32,066 nucleotides of DNA from contig REDH01000044.1 of NCBI GenBank assembly GCA_007693585.1, forward strand, positions 1-32,066, read 5' to 3'. Below the pieces are notes generated by a model. That model was not told the DNA's origin. It did not search any database and saw nothing but the letters and a program-made list of their open reading frames with translations. This DNA is from Deltaproteobacteria bacterium. Lineage in GTDB: Bacteria > Myxococcota_A > Bradymonadia > REDH01. Shown one piece after another: positions 1-10,862 of the stretch. A program made the position numbers and the translations under genes. Within the stretch, counting starts at the first letter, position 1, and every line of letters begins with the position of its first letter.

Positions 1-90
1 CGGAGCCGCCTCCCACGGAGCCGCCCCCCACGGAGCCGCCGCCCACGGAGCCACCGCCCACGGAGCCGCCTCCCACGGAGCCGCCCCCCA
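1..90 (+). repeat. 15-bp tandem repeat encoding TEPPP, six copies
   Basis: Six near-perfect 15-base units (cggagccgccNcccA pattern) run from the first base to about 90 and continue off the left edge. Unit differences are almost all at third codon positions, so the Thr-Glu-Pro-Pro-Pro peptide is preserved. The repeat makes an extended, acidic, proline-rich spacer in the surface protein, and its copy number may vary between strains. Confidence 0.9.
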
Positions 91-2111
91 CGGGCAGTTC
101 CCCCTCCGGCCCAGCGGATGCGCCGTTCACCGTGACCCCCGGGACCGTGCTCCGCGGCAGCGAGCGGGTCGTTCGCGTCAGCGGAGACGGGGTGGGTGAC
201 GGGGCGCTCACCGTGGAGACGGCGGGTGTGGCGATCCGTCGTCAGACGCGGCTCGGGTCGGATGCGCGCGAGTTGATCATCACGGCGTCCGATCTTGCGC
301 CCCTTGGCGACGTGTCGTTCGCGCTCGACGGGGTCGTGCTGGAGACCGGCGATGCGTTGCGGGTCCTGCCCGGCCCGGTGGGTGTCTTCGGTGTGGAGCC
401 GGTGCTCGTGCCGAGGGGGGAGACGACGCGCGTGGTGGTGCGCGGCCGCAATCTGGACACGGTGACGCGAGCCGAGATCGGGGCGCCGCTGGAGGTCACG
501 GTGATGGAAGTGGTCGATCCGGTGCGTCTGGCACTGGACATTCGCGTTCCGCAGGCGGTGTCGGCGGGTCCGCGGACGCTTGTGCTGTTTCGGGGCACGC
601 AGCAGGCGGCGCTGGTGGATGCGGTGGAGGTGCCGCCGGCGGTGCCCGTGGTGGAGACGGTGAGTCCGTCGGAGGTGCTCCGCGGCGAGCCGGCGGTGGT
701 GACGGTGACGGGTTCGGGGTTCCTGGATCTGGAGGGTCTGTCGGCGGGTCCGCGGGTGGATGTGTCGGGTCTGGAGGTGATCGATGACGGCGAGCTGACG
801 GTGCGGTTGCGCCCTCGGGACGATGCGGCCCGGGGTCCGGCGCCGCTGGTGCTGTTCTCGGGTGGGTCCTCGACGGTCTTCGGGGAGGCGTGGACGATCG
901 TCGCCGGGGAGGTGTCCCTGCTGGCCGTGCGCCCATCGCGGGTGTACCGGGCGGAGGAGCCGGAGCTGGTTTTCGAGGGCCGGCACCTGGACGACGTGGA
1001 CCGTTTCGAGCTGGGCGAGGGTGTGGAGGTGACGGGGGTGCGCAGCGCGACGGCGGCGCGGATCGCGGTGTCTGTGCGCGTGGCGGAGGATGCGCCGATG
1101 ACGCTGCGGGATGTGGAGGTCTCCGGGGTCGCGGGGACGGCGCGTCTGGCGGCGGCGTTGACGGTGGGGGACGTGCGGCTTCCGGTGCCGGCGCTGGCGT
1201 ACCCGCGCGAGGTGGAGATGCCGGCCACGGACACGGGTGCGCTTCGCTTCGTGGAGCTGACGTTCACGAACGAAGGCGAGATCGCGGAGGTGGTGACGAT
1301 CGGGAACCCGACGGGGGACTCGGACATTCTGGCGTTCGGTGATCCGGACGATCCGTTCCGGATCTTCGACGAGCTGACGTTCGAGTTGCCGCCCGGGGAG
1401 TCGGTAACGCGCCACATTCGCTATGCGCCGGTGATCCGGACGACGAGCGTGGCGGCGTGGGAGGTTCTGCTCCGGGATGGCGAGGAGGTGGAGACGCTGG
1501 TGCTTCGGGGCCAGTCGGGTGCTCAGCGTCTGCGTTTCAGCCGTGTGTCGCCGTTGCAGCCGGGCCCTGTGCCGCTGCTCGGATCGTTGAACCTACCGAC
1601 GCTCCAGTTGATTCAGGACGGACAGGATGCGGCGGTGTTCGTGGAGCGCCTGGATGTGGAGGTGGTGCGCAATGACATCGCGCTGTCGGATCCCGGCCAG
1701 GTGCTGACGTGGTCGTTCGAGTCGGGGACGGGCGCGGATCCGCCGCCGTGGGCGGGGAGTCGGGTGGTGTGGTCGGTGTTCGGCGACCGTCTGGGGCTGT
1801 ACGAGGTTCGGCTCCTCTTCGCGACGGCGCTGGAGCGCGCGCCGCTGGTGCCGTTCGTGGTGCGGTTTCGGGTGGCGGAGGAGCCGTCGGATCCCGGGCC
1901 GGTGGTTCCGCCGTCCACGGAGCCTGGTGCGACGGAGCCGCCGACGGATCCGGTCGAGCCGTCGACCGGGCCGCCGACGGATGGTTCGGACGAGGTGCCC
2001 GACGGCTCGGGGAGTGGGGGCGGCTGCTGTGCGGTGGGCGGAGCCCCTCCGTCCCCGCTGCTGCCGGTGCTGGTGTTGCTCGGCCTGTTCGCGCTGCGTC
2101 GGCGGTGGTGA
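1..2111 (+). CDS. Surface protein with TIG-like domains and MYXO-CTERM-like tail (5' partial)
   Basis: The frame is open from base 3 at the left edge, so the N-terminus lies outside the window. Visible in order: a TEPPP pentapeptide spacer repeated six times; about three IPT/TIG-like beta-sandwich repeats, each with a 'V.P..V.RGE....V.G..L' pattern (for example VSPSEVLRGEPAVVTVTG); a domain beginning LRFVELTFTNEGEIAEVVTIG that resembles Hydin/DUF1573-type folds; a Pro/Thr/Glu/Asp linker; then GGGCCAVGG, a hydrophobic stretch LLPVLVLLGLFAL and RRRW at the very end. That tail is a textbook C-terminal sorting arrangement (Gly-Cys motif, membrane helix, Arg cluster) like MYXO-CTERM, so the protein is inferred to be exported and processed at the cell envelope. 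The function is unknown; TIG domains usually mediate binding or serve as spacers. The GTG at 132 is in frame but is not the start, because coding continues upstream. Confidence 0.85.
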   Translation, partial: EPPPTEPPPTEPPPTEPPPTEPPPTEPPPTGSSPSGPADAPFTVTPGTVLRGSERVVRVSGDGVGDGALTVETAGVAIRRQTRLGSDARELIITASDLAPLGDVSFALDGVVLETGDALRVLPGPVGVFGVEPVLVPRGETTRVVVRGRNLDTVTRAEIGAPLEVTVMEVVDPVRLALDIRVPQAVSAGPRTLVLFRGTQQAALVDAVEVPPAVPVVETVSPSEVLRGEPAVVTVTGSGFLDLEGLSAGPRVDVSGLEVIDDGELTVRLRPRDDAARGPAPLVLFSGGSSTVFGEAWTIVAGEVSLLAVRPSRVYRAEEPELVFEGRHLDDVDRFELGEGVEVTGVRSATAARIAVSVRVAEDAPMTLRDVEVSGVAGTARLAAALTVGDVRLPVPALAYPREVEMPATDTGALRFVELTFTNEGEIAEVVTIGNPTGDSDILAFGDPDDPFRIFDELTFELPPGESVTRHIRYAPVIRTTSVAAWEVLLRDGEEVETLVLRGQSGAQRLRFSRVSPLQPGPVPLLGSLNLPTLQLIQDGQDAAVFVERLDVEVVRNDIALSDPGQVLTWSFESGTGADPPPWAGSRVVWSVFGDRLGLYEVRLLFATALERAPLVPFVVRFRVAEEPSDPGPVVPPSTEPGATEPPTDPVEPSTGPPTDGSDEVPDGSGSGGGCCAVGGAPPSPLLPVLVLLGLFALRRRW

Positions 2112-2147
2112 CGGGCCGGGCGCGCATCCGGCGGACCGTGCCGTGGT

Positions 2148-2741
2148 TCAGCGGCTGGCGAGCCGCTTGACGAAGGCGTCGCGCGCCTGATCGCCGAGGC
2201 GGTCGACGATTCGCTCCATGAGGGCGCGTTCCTTGTCGGAGATGCGGTCCCCGAGGCCGAAGAATCCGCCGGAGGCGTCGGCGACGCGCACGCAGAGGTC
2301 GACGACGTCGTTGGTGCGTGAGGAGTCGCCGAGCAGGTCGTGGAGGAGTTCGAGGGTTTCCTCGAGGAAGGTGTCGGTGGGGCGCTTCTCGAGGAGGGAC
2401 TCGATGAGCAGGAAGGCTTCGGAGTGTCCTTCGATGCCCCGTTCGCGGAGCACGTCGAGGACGGCGGCCCGCTGACGCGTGGTGACGCTGCCGTCGGCCC
2501 AGGCGACGTGGACGAGGGGGAGGACATCGAGGACGCGGACGGTGTCCTTGTCGAAGTGCATGTCTCGCAGTCGCTGGACAAGGGCTTCGTCGTCGGTCTG
2601 GAGGGACTCGGCCATCTCGCGCTGTTCGCGGGCCTCGCCGGCGGCCTTCTCGAGCTTGAGCCTCACGGCCTCGCGGCGTTCGGTCTCCTTGGCCTGAAAG
2701 TACTTTTCCTCTTCCTTGTTGCGGTCCAGATCGCTGGGCAT
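2148..2741 (-). CDS. TerB-like domain protein
   Basis: A 197-residue cytoplasmic protein. Residues 1-55 are highly charged and helical (NKEEEKYFQAKETERREAVR onward), probably a coiled coil. Residues from about 65 to 190 resemble TerB / DjlA-type all-helical domains, with the characteristic 'VAWADGSVTTRQRAAV' helix carrying the Asp-Gly acidic pair and a repeat-like second half (VADASGG...ISDKERALMERIV). TerB domains bind metal or act as scaffolds in stress and phage-response systems; no specific role can be claimed here. The start at 2741 (MPSDLDRNK) is preferred over an upstream one at 2834 because that extension overlaps the preceding gene, and GAAGG lies 8 bases before the ATG. It is the last gene of the run starting at argG, 89 bases after the secreted-protein gene, and converges on the gene ending at 2111. 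Confidence 0.75.
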   Translation of the reverse strand: MPSDLDRNKEEEKYFQAKETERREAVRLKLEKAAGEAREQREMAESLQTDDEALVQRLRDMHFDKDTVRVLDVLPLVHVAWADGSVTTRQRAAVLDVLRERGIEGHSEAFLLIESLLEKRPTDTFLEETLELLHDLLGDSSRTNDVVDLCVRVADASGGFFGLGDRISDKERALMERIVDRLGDQARDAFVKRLASR

Positions 2742-2830
2742 GGCGAAACCTTCGGTGCGGGTGACTCTGGCGGTCAGCGCCCCCGGGGGGGCATCACGGT
2801 GCGGGAGGCTGGGCGAGCCGGCTCCGTCTG

Positions 2831-5302
<2,472 letters not shown>

Positions 5303-5332
5303 GGGCCGGGCTCCCGGTGGGGCGGGGTGGGT

Positions 5333-6712
5333 TCAGTCCTTCTCGAGTCGGGAGCTAATCATGGCAGCGGCTTCGCGCACCCTGTGGGGCGCGGACGCGC
5401 CGGGGAGGTCCCTGGCGGCGATGATGGCATCGAGTTCGAGGGCCTCGAGCATGTCCGCGGTGGCTTCGGGGGCGATGGCCTGGAGTTCTGCGAGGGGCAG
5501 GTGCTGGATCTCGGTGCCCCGTTCGACGGCGAGGGCGACGATGCGTCCGGTCTGGTGGTGTGCGGTGCGCAGGGGGGTTCCGGCGCGGACGAGGAGCTCG
5601 CAGAAGTCGGTGGCGTTGACCCACCCGGAGCAGGCGGCGCGCATGCGGTCGGTGTGGAAGCGGATGTCGTCGAGCATGGCGCTGGCCATGTCGAGTCCGA
5701 GGAGGACGGTGTCGATGGAGTCGAAGAGGGGCTCCTTGTCCTCCTGCATGTCCTTGTTGTAGGTGAGGGGGAGTCCCTTCATGGTGGTGAGGAGCGCGAC
5801 GAGGTTTCCGAAGGTTCTTCCTGCCTTTCCGCGGAGGAGTTCGGCGCCGTCGGGGTTCTTCTTGTTGGGCATCATGGAGGAGCCGGTGGTGACGGCATCT
5901 CCCAGGCGGACGAAGGCGAACTCCTGGGTGGACCAGAGGACGAGCTCTTCGCCGATGCGGCTGAGGTGCATGGCGAGCATGCTGGTGGCGTAGAGCACGT
6001 CGAGGATGGCGTCGCGGTCGGAGACGGCGTCGAGGCTGTTGAGGGAGATGTGGTCGAAGCCGAGTTCGCGTGCGGTGTCTTCGCGTCGCAGGGGGAAGGA
6101 GGAGCCGACGCAGGCGCCGCTGCCCAGGGGCGAGACGTTGGCGCGTCGTGCGGCTTCGCCGAAGCGGTCGTGGTCGCGCAGGAGCATCTCGGCCCAGGCG
6201 AGGAGGTGGTGTCCGAGGGTGGTGGGCATGCCGCGCTGCAGGTGGGTGTATGCGGGCAGGGGGTCGGCGGCGTGTGTGGAGGCTAGCTCGGCGATGCGGC
6301 GGACGAGGGTGTCGAGGCGGTCGCGGATGGCGCGGGAGGCGCTGCGGAGGAAGAGGCGCATGTCGGTGGCGACCTGGTCGTTCCGGCTGCGCCCGGTGTG
6401 GAGTTTTCGTCCGGGGTCGCCGACGAGCTCGGTGAGGCGTCGTTCGACGGCCATGTGGATGTCCTCGTCCGAGTCGAGGACGACGAAGGTGTCGTTGCCG
6501 AACTCCTGGGCGACGGTATCGAGTCCGCGGAGGATGGCGTCGCGTTCGGCGTCGGAGAGGACTCCGATGGTGGCGAGCATGGAGGCGTGGGCGCGGGAGC
6601 CTTCGATGTCTTCGCGCCAGAGTCTGCGGTCGAAGTCGATGGAGCGGTTGATGGCGTCGAGGGCGGCGGCCGGGGACGCGTCGAAGCGTCCGGCCCAGAG
6701 GTGTCGGGACAT
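5333..6712 (-). CDS. argH: Argininosuccinate lyase
   Basis: Splits argininosuccinate into arginine and fumarate, the last step of arginine synthesis, in the cytoplasm. 459 residues, the usual length. All family signatures are visible: TGRSRNDQ (106-113), THLQRGMP with the catalytic His157, and the fumarase-superfamily signature GSSMMPNKKNPD (277-288) with the flexible-loop serine. The reading frame extends upstream to 7108, but that region overlaps the deacylase gene; ATG at 6712 (MSRHLWAGRFD) matches ArgH N-termini. No clear Shine-Dalgarno precedes it, and the deacylase stops only 20 bases upstream, so translational coupling is likely. It is the seventh gene of the arg operon. Confidence 0.97.
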   Translation of the reverse strand: MSRHLWAGRFDASPAAALDAINRSIDFDRRLWREDIEGSRAHASMLATIGVLSDAERDAILRGLDTVAQEFGNDTFVVLDSDEDIHMAVERRLTELVGDPGRKLHTGRSRNDQVATDMRLFLRSASRAIRDRLDTLVRRIAELASTHAADPLPAYTHLQRGMPTTLGHHLLAWAEMLLRDHDRFGEAARRANVSPLGSGACVGSSFPLRREDTARELGFDHISLNSLDAVSDRDAILDVLYATSMLAMHLSRIGEELVLWSTQEFAFVRLGDAVTTGSSMMPNKKNPDGAELLRGKAGRTFGNLVALLTTMKGLPLTYNKDMQEDKEPLFDSIDTVLLGLDMASAMLDDIRFHTDRMRAACSGWVNATDFCELLVRAGTPLRTAHHQTGRIVALAVERGTEIQHLPLAELQAIAPEATADMLEALELDAIIAARDLPGASAPHRVREAAAMISSRLEKD

Positions 6713-6732
6713 GGTGGGGCTGGGGCTGGGGT

Positions 6733-7797
6733 TCAGTGGGTGGCCCGTTCCCACCATCGGCGGGCGATGTCGGCGTAGGTGCGCACGCCGTCGAGGACCT
6801 CGGGGATGCGGATGAACTCGTCGGCGCGGTGGCTTCGTTCGGGCTGTCCGGGTCCCATGACGAGTGCGGGGACGTGGCTGACCCAGAAGAGGTCGCAGAC
6901 GCTGGGGAAGACGGTGGGTTCGGCGTGTCCTGTGCTTTCGAGGGCGGCCTGGACGAGGGGCACGTCGGTGGGGGTGTGGACGGGCCGGAAGCGGTCGGAG
7001 ATTTTCTCGATGCGGGCCCCGGTTTCGTCGGCGGCGTTGTGCAGGTGCCGGAGCATGGCGGCGTTGTCGAACTCGGGGGTGGTTCGGCAGTCGACGGTGA
7101 GGGTGCATGCGTCGGCGACGACGTTGCTCTGGGTGCCGCCCTCGATCATGGTGACCTGGACGGTGGCTCGGGTGAGGTCTCCGGGCACGTTGAGGTGTGG
7201 GGCCTCGAGCGCGGCGATGACGCGCGCGGCGGCGTGGATGGCGTTGCTTCCCTGCCAGGGTCGCGAGGCGTGTGCGCGGATTCCGGGGACGTGGATGCGG
7301 ACCTTGACGAGGCCGCGCTGTCCGGCGGCGACGGCGAAGTCGTTGGGTTCGCCGATGAGGGCGGCGTCGTAGGGGGGGAGGTCGTGCTGGATGCGTTCCA
7401 TGCCCTCTCCGCCGGTCTCTTCGTCGCAGGAGGCGCAGACGACGAGGTTTCCTTCGAAGCCCTGCTGTTCGAGGAGCAGTGCGGCGCCGAACTGTGCGGC
7501 GACGGAGCCCTTGGCGTCGTTGGCGCCGAGTCCGTGGAGCCGGTCTTCCTCGATGGCGCCGTCCCAGGGGTCGCGGGTCCAGGTGGGCCCGGCCTTCACG
7601 GTGTCGACGTGGCTGTTGAGCAGGAGGGCGGGCCCGTCGTTTCGCCGTCGTTCGAAGAAGACGTTTCGGCCGTCGATGACGGGGGAGAACCCGTGGTGTT
7701 CGGCGAACTCGGCGTAGAGGGCGACGCAGCGGGCTTCGTTGCCGCTGACGGATTCGGAGCGGACCATCCGCTGGAGGAGGTCGATGGCGGGATCCAC
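6733..7797 (-). CDS. argE: M20 metallo-deacylase, probable N-acyl-L-citrulline (succinyl/acetyl) deacylase
   Basis: M20-family zinc hydrolase, 354 residues. The metal and catalytic set is complete: H63 and D65 (NSHVDTV), D94 (GANDAKGS), E126/E127 (CDEETGGEG), E150 (GEPNDF) and a C-terminal His in ERSHRADE. A dimerisation (lid) domain lies between. In the operon it sits with an acylornithine carbamoyltransferase, argB, argC, argG and argH, the arrangement where this family removes the acyl group from N-acylcitrulline (as in Xanthomonas) rather than from acetylornithine. If the carbamoyltransferase uses succinylornithine, as its residues suggest, this enzyme would be a succinylcitrulline desuccinylase. 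DapE and ArgE are close relatives, so sequence alone does not fix the substrate. It starts with GTG at 7797, with only a weak ribosome site, 37 bases after argB. Confidence 0.85.
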   Translation of the reverse strand: MDPAIDLLQRMVRSESVSGNEARCVALYAEFAEHHGFSPVIDGRNVFFERRRNDGPALLLNSHVDTVKAGPTWTRDPWDGAIEEDRLHGLGANDAKGSVAAQFGAALLLEQQGFEGNLVVCASCDEETGGEGMERIQHDLPPYDAALIGEPNDFAVAAGQRGLVKVRIHVPGIRAHASRPWQGSNAIHAAARVIAALEAPHLNVPGDLTRATVQVTMIEGGTQSNVVADACTLTVDCRTTPEFDNAAMLRHLHNAADETGARIEKISDRFRPVHTPTDVPLVQAALESTGHAEPTVFPSVCDLFWVSHVPALVMGPGQPERSHRADEFIRIPEVLDGVRTYADIARRWWERATH

Positions 7798-7834
7798 GCG
7801 TATTCCGGGAAAGGGGGGCAGTGCCTGCGGAGGT

Positions 7835-8707
7835 TCAGGGGACGAGCATGGTCCCGCATCCGGACCGGGTGAAGATCTCGAGGAGCATCTGGTGGGGTTC
7901 GAGTGCGGAGAGGATGTGGACCTGTCCGGCGCCGCGGCCGAGGGCGTAGAGGGACTCTTCGATCTTGGGGATCATGCCGCCCTGGATGATGCCCTTCTCG
8001 ATGGCCTCGCGGGCTTCGTCGGCGGTGATGCGCGAGATGAGGCTGGTGGGGTCCTTGAGGTCGGTCATGACCCCCGGGGTGCCGGTGAGGAGGAGGAGCT
8101 TCTCGGCGTTGAGGGAGGCCGCGAGGTGCGCGGCGACGGTGTCGGCGTTGATGTTGAGGACGTCGCCGTCGGCATCGGCGCCGAGGGGGCTGAGGACGGG
8201 GATGTAGCCTTCGTCGAGCAGGAGCTGGAGGAGGCGGGTGTCGATGCGTTCGATGTCGCCGACCTCGCCGAAGTCGACGAGTTCGTCGCCGCCGCCGGAG
8301 ACGCGGGTGGGGGGTCGTCGTCGGGCTTCGATGACGCCGGCGGCGACGCCGGAGACGCCCATGGCGCGGACGCCCTTCTTCTTGAGGAGGGAGAGGATCT
8401 CGACGGAGATCTTTCCGGAGAGGACCATCTTGAGGACGTCGAGGGTGGGTTCGTCGGTGACGCGTCGACCGCCGACGAAGCGGCTCTCGAGGCCGAGCTG
8501 GCGGGCGAGGTCGGTGACGTGCCGGCCGCCCCCGTGGACGACGACGACGCGGATGCCGACGAGGTGCATCAGGGTGATGTCATCGATGAGGCGTTCGAGG
8601 ACCTCGCGGTCTTCCATGGCCTCGCCGCCGAATTTCACGACGAAGGTCGATCCCTTGAAGCGCTGGATGTAGGGGAGCGCCTGCTTGAGGACGGTGATAT
8701 CTTCCAC
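7835..8707 (-). CDS. argB: N-acylglutamate kinase
   Basis: Phosphorylates the gamma-carboxyl of N-acetyl- or N-succinylglutamate. 290 residues of the amino-acid-kinase fold. Visible: KFGGEAM (25-31, ATP phosphates; the usual motif is KYGGNAM, so Asn is replaced by Glu), HGGG (58-61), RVTD (82-85), NINAD (185-189) and K248 in GGMIPK. The N-terminal helix 'LKQALPYIQRF' is the segment that links dimers into hexamers in arginine-inhibited kinases such as those of Pseudomonas and Thermotoga, so feedback inhibition by arginine is plausible. The start is GTG at 8707 with GGAGA about 8 bases upstream. Unlike Xanthomonas, it is not fused to an N-acetylglutamate synthase domain, leaving the first pathway step unassigned in this window. 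Confidence 0.94.
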   Translation of the reverse strand: MEDITVLKQALPYIQRFKGSTFVVKFGGEAMEDREVLERLIDDITLMHLVGIRVVVVHGGGRHVTDLARQLGLESRFVGGRRVTDEPTLDVLKMVLSGKISVEILSLLKKKGVRAMGVSGVAAGVIEARRRPPTRVSGGGDELVDFGEVGDIERIDTRLLQLLLDEGYIPVLSPLGADADGDVLNINADTVAAHLAASLNAEKLLLLTGTPGVMTDLKDPTSLISRITADEAREAIEKGIIQGGMIPKIEESLYALGRGAGQVHILSALEPHQMLLEIFTRSGCGTMLVP

Positions 8708-8749
8708 GGCGTTTCTCCGTTGGGGTTCGCGCGGTGCGTGGGGGGCCCG

Positions 8750-9772
8750 TCAGAGGGGGGCCTTCCCGAGGAGGTGCAGGAGGAGGGCCTTCTGGACGTG
8801 GAGGCGATTTTCCGCCTCGTCGTAGGCCGCGTTGCGTGGGGAGTCGAGGACCTCGTCGTCGACGATCACGCCGCGGCGGACGGGGAGGCAGTGCATGAAG
8901 AAGGCGTCATCGGCGGTCTCGAGGTGGCGCATGCGGATGCGCCAGCGGCTGCGGAGGGGTTCCTTGGCGCGGTCCTCGCCCTCGGCGTGTCGGTAGTTGG
9001 GGATGCTCCCCCAGCTCTTGGCGTAGACGACGCGCGCGCCGGGCAGGGCGGTCTCGAGGTCGTGGTGGACCTCGACGCGGCCGCCGGCGGCGCTGGCGAG
9101 GCCCCGGGCCTGGTCCATGATCTCGGGGTCGAGCTCCCATCCGGGGGGGTGGGCCAGTCGCACGTCCATGCCGAACTTCGCGGCCTCGGTGAGGATGGAG
9201 TTGGGCACGGCCATGGGGAGGGCCTTCGGGTGCCAGGCCCACGAGATGACGATGGGCTGTCCCTTCGGGTCGCCGAGTCGTTCCTCGATGGTGAGGAGGT
9301 CGGCGAGGGACTGGCAGGGGTGGTGGAGTGCGCTTTCGAGGTTGATGACGGGTTTTTCGGCCCAGCGGGCGAAGGCCGAGAGGATCGGGTCGCGGCGGTC
9401 CTCGCCCCAGCTCACGCGCTGGGGGAAGGAGCGGATGGCGAGTGCGTCTGCGTAGCGCGAGAGGACACGGGCGGCGTCCTTGATGTGCTCGGCGGCGTCG
9501 CCGTCCATGACGACGTCTTCCCGGTGTTCGAGCTTCCAGGTGCCGACGCCGACGTCGAGGGTGAGGGCGTGTCCGCCGAGCTGGGCCATGCCGATGTCGA
9601 AGCTCGAGCGGGTGCGCAGGGACGGGTTGAAGAAGATCAGCCCGAGGGCGCGTCCGGCGAGATCGGTCCGGATGGGCTGGCGCTTGAGGTCACGCGCGAG
9701 CTCGAAGAGGGCCCGGGTCTGCTCGAGGGAGAGCGAGGTGGGGGCGAGGTAGTGGGCGTTGGGTTGGGTCAT
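8750..9772 (-). CDS. argF': N-acylornithine carbamoyltransferase, predicted to use N-succinylornithine
   Basis: Transfers carbamoyl from carbamoyl phosphate to an N-acylornithine, giving N-acylcitrulline. 340 residues. Carbamoyl-phosphate motifs: FFNPSLRTRSSF (47-58) and HHPCQ (150-154); also MDGD (89-92), KSWG, HCLPVRR and ENRLHVQK with the lysine that is carboxylated in the Xanthomonas enzyme. These features, notably MDGD and the VQK lysine, mark the acylornithine branch rather than ordinary ArgF. From memory of the Xanthomonas campestris protein, Glu92 selects acetylornithine; the gap-free alignment over this stretch places Ala94 there, and Asn185 becomes Pro186 (HPKALPMAVPNS, as I recall the Bacteroides succinylornithine enzyme). 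Published Glu92-to-Ala or Pro changes switch the enzyme to succinylornithine, so succinylornithine is the predicted substrate. The start ATG at 9772 has GGGAGG unusually close (2 bases). Confidence 0.93.
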   Translation of the reverse strand: MTQPNAHYLAPTSLSLEQTRALFELARDLKRQPIRTDLAGRALGLIFFNPSLRTRSSFDIGMAQLGGHALTLDVGVGTWKLEHREDVVMDGDAAEHIKDAARVLSRYADALAIRSFPQRVSWGEDRRDPILSAFARWAEKPVINLESALHHPCQSLADLLTIEERLGDPKGQPIVISWAWHPKALPMAVPNSILTEAAKFGMDVRLAHPPGWELDPEIMDQARGLASAAGGRVEVHHDLETALPGARVVYAKSWGSIPNYRHAEGEDRAKEPLRSRWRIRMRHLETADDAFFMHCLPVRRGVIVDDEVLDSPRNAAYDEAENRLHVQKALLLHLLGKAPL

Positions 9773-9806
9773 GGCCTCCCTGGGGGAGTGCTTCGGTGGG
9801 GGGGGG

Positions 9807-10862
9807 TCAGGGCCACATGCCGGGCCAGGTGAGCCCGAGTTCCTCGGGGGCGCCGATCATGCGGTTGAGGCTCTGGACGGCCTGTCCGGCGGCGCCCTTG
9901 ACGAGGTTGTCGATGGCGCAGACGGCGTGGAGTCTGCCGTCCGGGGTCCGCCGCGCGCGGACCTCGACGTAGTTGCTTCCGGCGATGGAGGCCACTTCGG
10001 GTTCGCGGTCGTCGAGGACCTTCACGAAGGGGCTCTCGGCGTAGAATTCGCGGTAGAGGTCTTCGGGTCTGGCGTCGGGGTCGGCGAGCTCGGCGGAGAC
10101 GATGGCGAGGATGCCCCGGACGATGGGTGCGGACACGGGGGTGAAGTCGATGCCGTCGACGGGGCTGCCGGCGTCGGCGAGGAGCTGCATGACCTCGGGG
10201 ACGTGCTGGTGTGCGAGCACCTTGTAGGGTCTCAGGGTGGCGGCGCGTTCGGGGTGGTGGGTGGTGGGGCGGGCTTCGGCGCCGGAGCCGGAGGATCCGG
10301 TCATGGCGACGACCTGCGGTCGCCCGCGCAGGAGCCCTGCGGCGGCTGCGGGGAGCATGGCGAGGTTGAGGGCGGTGGCGAAGCAGCCGGGGCTGGCGAC
10401 GAGCCGGGCGGTGGCGATGGTGTCGCCCTCGAGTTCGGGGCACCCGTAGACGGCGTGTTCGAGGAGGTCGGGCCGCGGGTGTTCGCGGCGGTACCAGTGG
10501 GCGTAGTCCCTGGCATCGCGGAGCCGGAAGTCCCCGCTGAGGTCGATGACGCGCTGGCCGGTGTCCACGAGGGGGGCGAGGGTCTCGGCGGAGGCGCCGT
10601 GGGGCATGGCGCCGATGGCGATGTCGGCGTTCTCGGCGATCCAGTCGGCGGTGGGGCTGGAGAAGGCGAGGTCGGTCCAGCCGTGGAGGTTGCGGTGGAC
10701 GTGACCGACGGGCATTCCTTCGCGGGAGCGGCTGGTGGCGGCGACGACGTCGACGCGGGGGTGCTGGAGGAGCAGGCGCAGGAGCTCTCCGCCGCCGTAG
10801 CCGGTGGCGCCGAGGATGGCGATTCGGGTGGGTGTGGGTTCTGTCGGGTTCACGGTTTCCAT
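9807..10862 (-). CDS. argC: N-acyl-gamma-glutamyl-phosphate reductase
   Basis: NADPH-dependent reduction of N-acylglutamyl phosphate to the semialdehyde. 351 residues. The N-terminal nucleotide-binding motif is GATGYGGGEL (18-27); the catalytic cysteine is C160 in SPGCFATA; the catalytic histidine is in LAHQHVPE (about 216-223). The phrases PGCFAT, HQHVPE and ESPFVKVLD are, from memory, close to those of Bacteroides ArgC, in line with the Bacteroides-like carbamoyltransferase. ATG at 10862 overlaps the 3' end of the P-loop gene by 13 bases (that gene stops at 10850) and lacks its own Shine-Dalgarno, so the two are probably translationally coupled. A run of nine G (+ strand 9798-9806) lies directly beyond its stop codon. 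Confidence 0.95.
   Translation of the reverse strand: METVNPTEPTPTRIAILGATGYGGGELLRLLLQHPRVDVVAATSRSREGMPVGHVHRNLHGWTDLAFSSPTADWIAENADIAIGAMPHGASAETLAPLVDTGQRVIDLSGDFRLRDARDYAHWYRREHPRPDLLEHAVYGCPELEGDTIATARLVASPGCFATALNLAMLPAAAAGLLRGRPQVVAMTGSSGSGAEARPTTHHPERAATLRPYKVLAHQHVPEVMQLLADAGSPVDGIDFTPVSAPIVRGILAIVSAELADPDARPEDLYREFYAESPFVKVLDDREPEVASIAGSNYVEVRARRTPDGRLHAVCAIDNLVKGAAGQAVQSLNRMIGAPEELGLTWPGMWP

Noticed and set aside
8750-9772. Ordinary ornithine carbamoyltransferase (argF)
   Set aside because: MDGD, KSWG, the VQK lysine and overall similarity mark the acylornithine branch, and an acylcitrulline-type deacylase is in the same operon.
9798-9806. Runs of nine G just past the argC stop, and similarly at 16381-16389 past rpmG, as phase-variation switches
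   Set aside because: Both lie outside coding sequence and downstream of stop codons; length change would not alter a protein.
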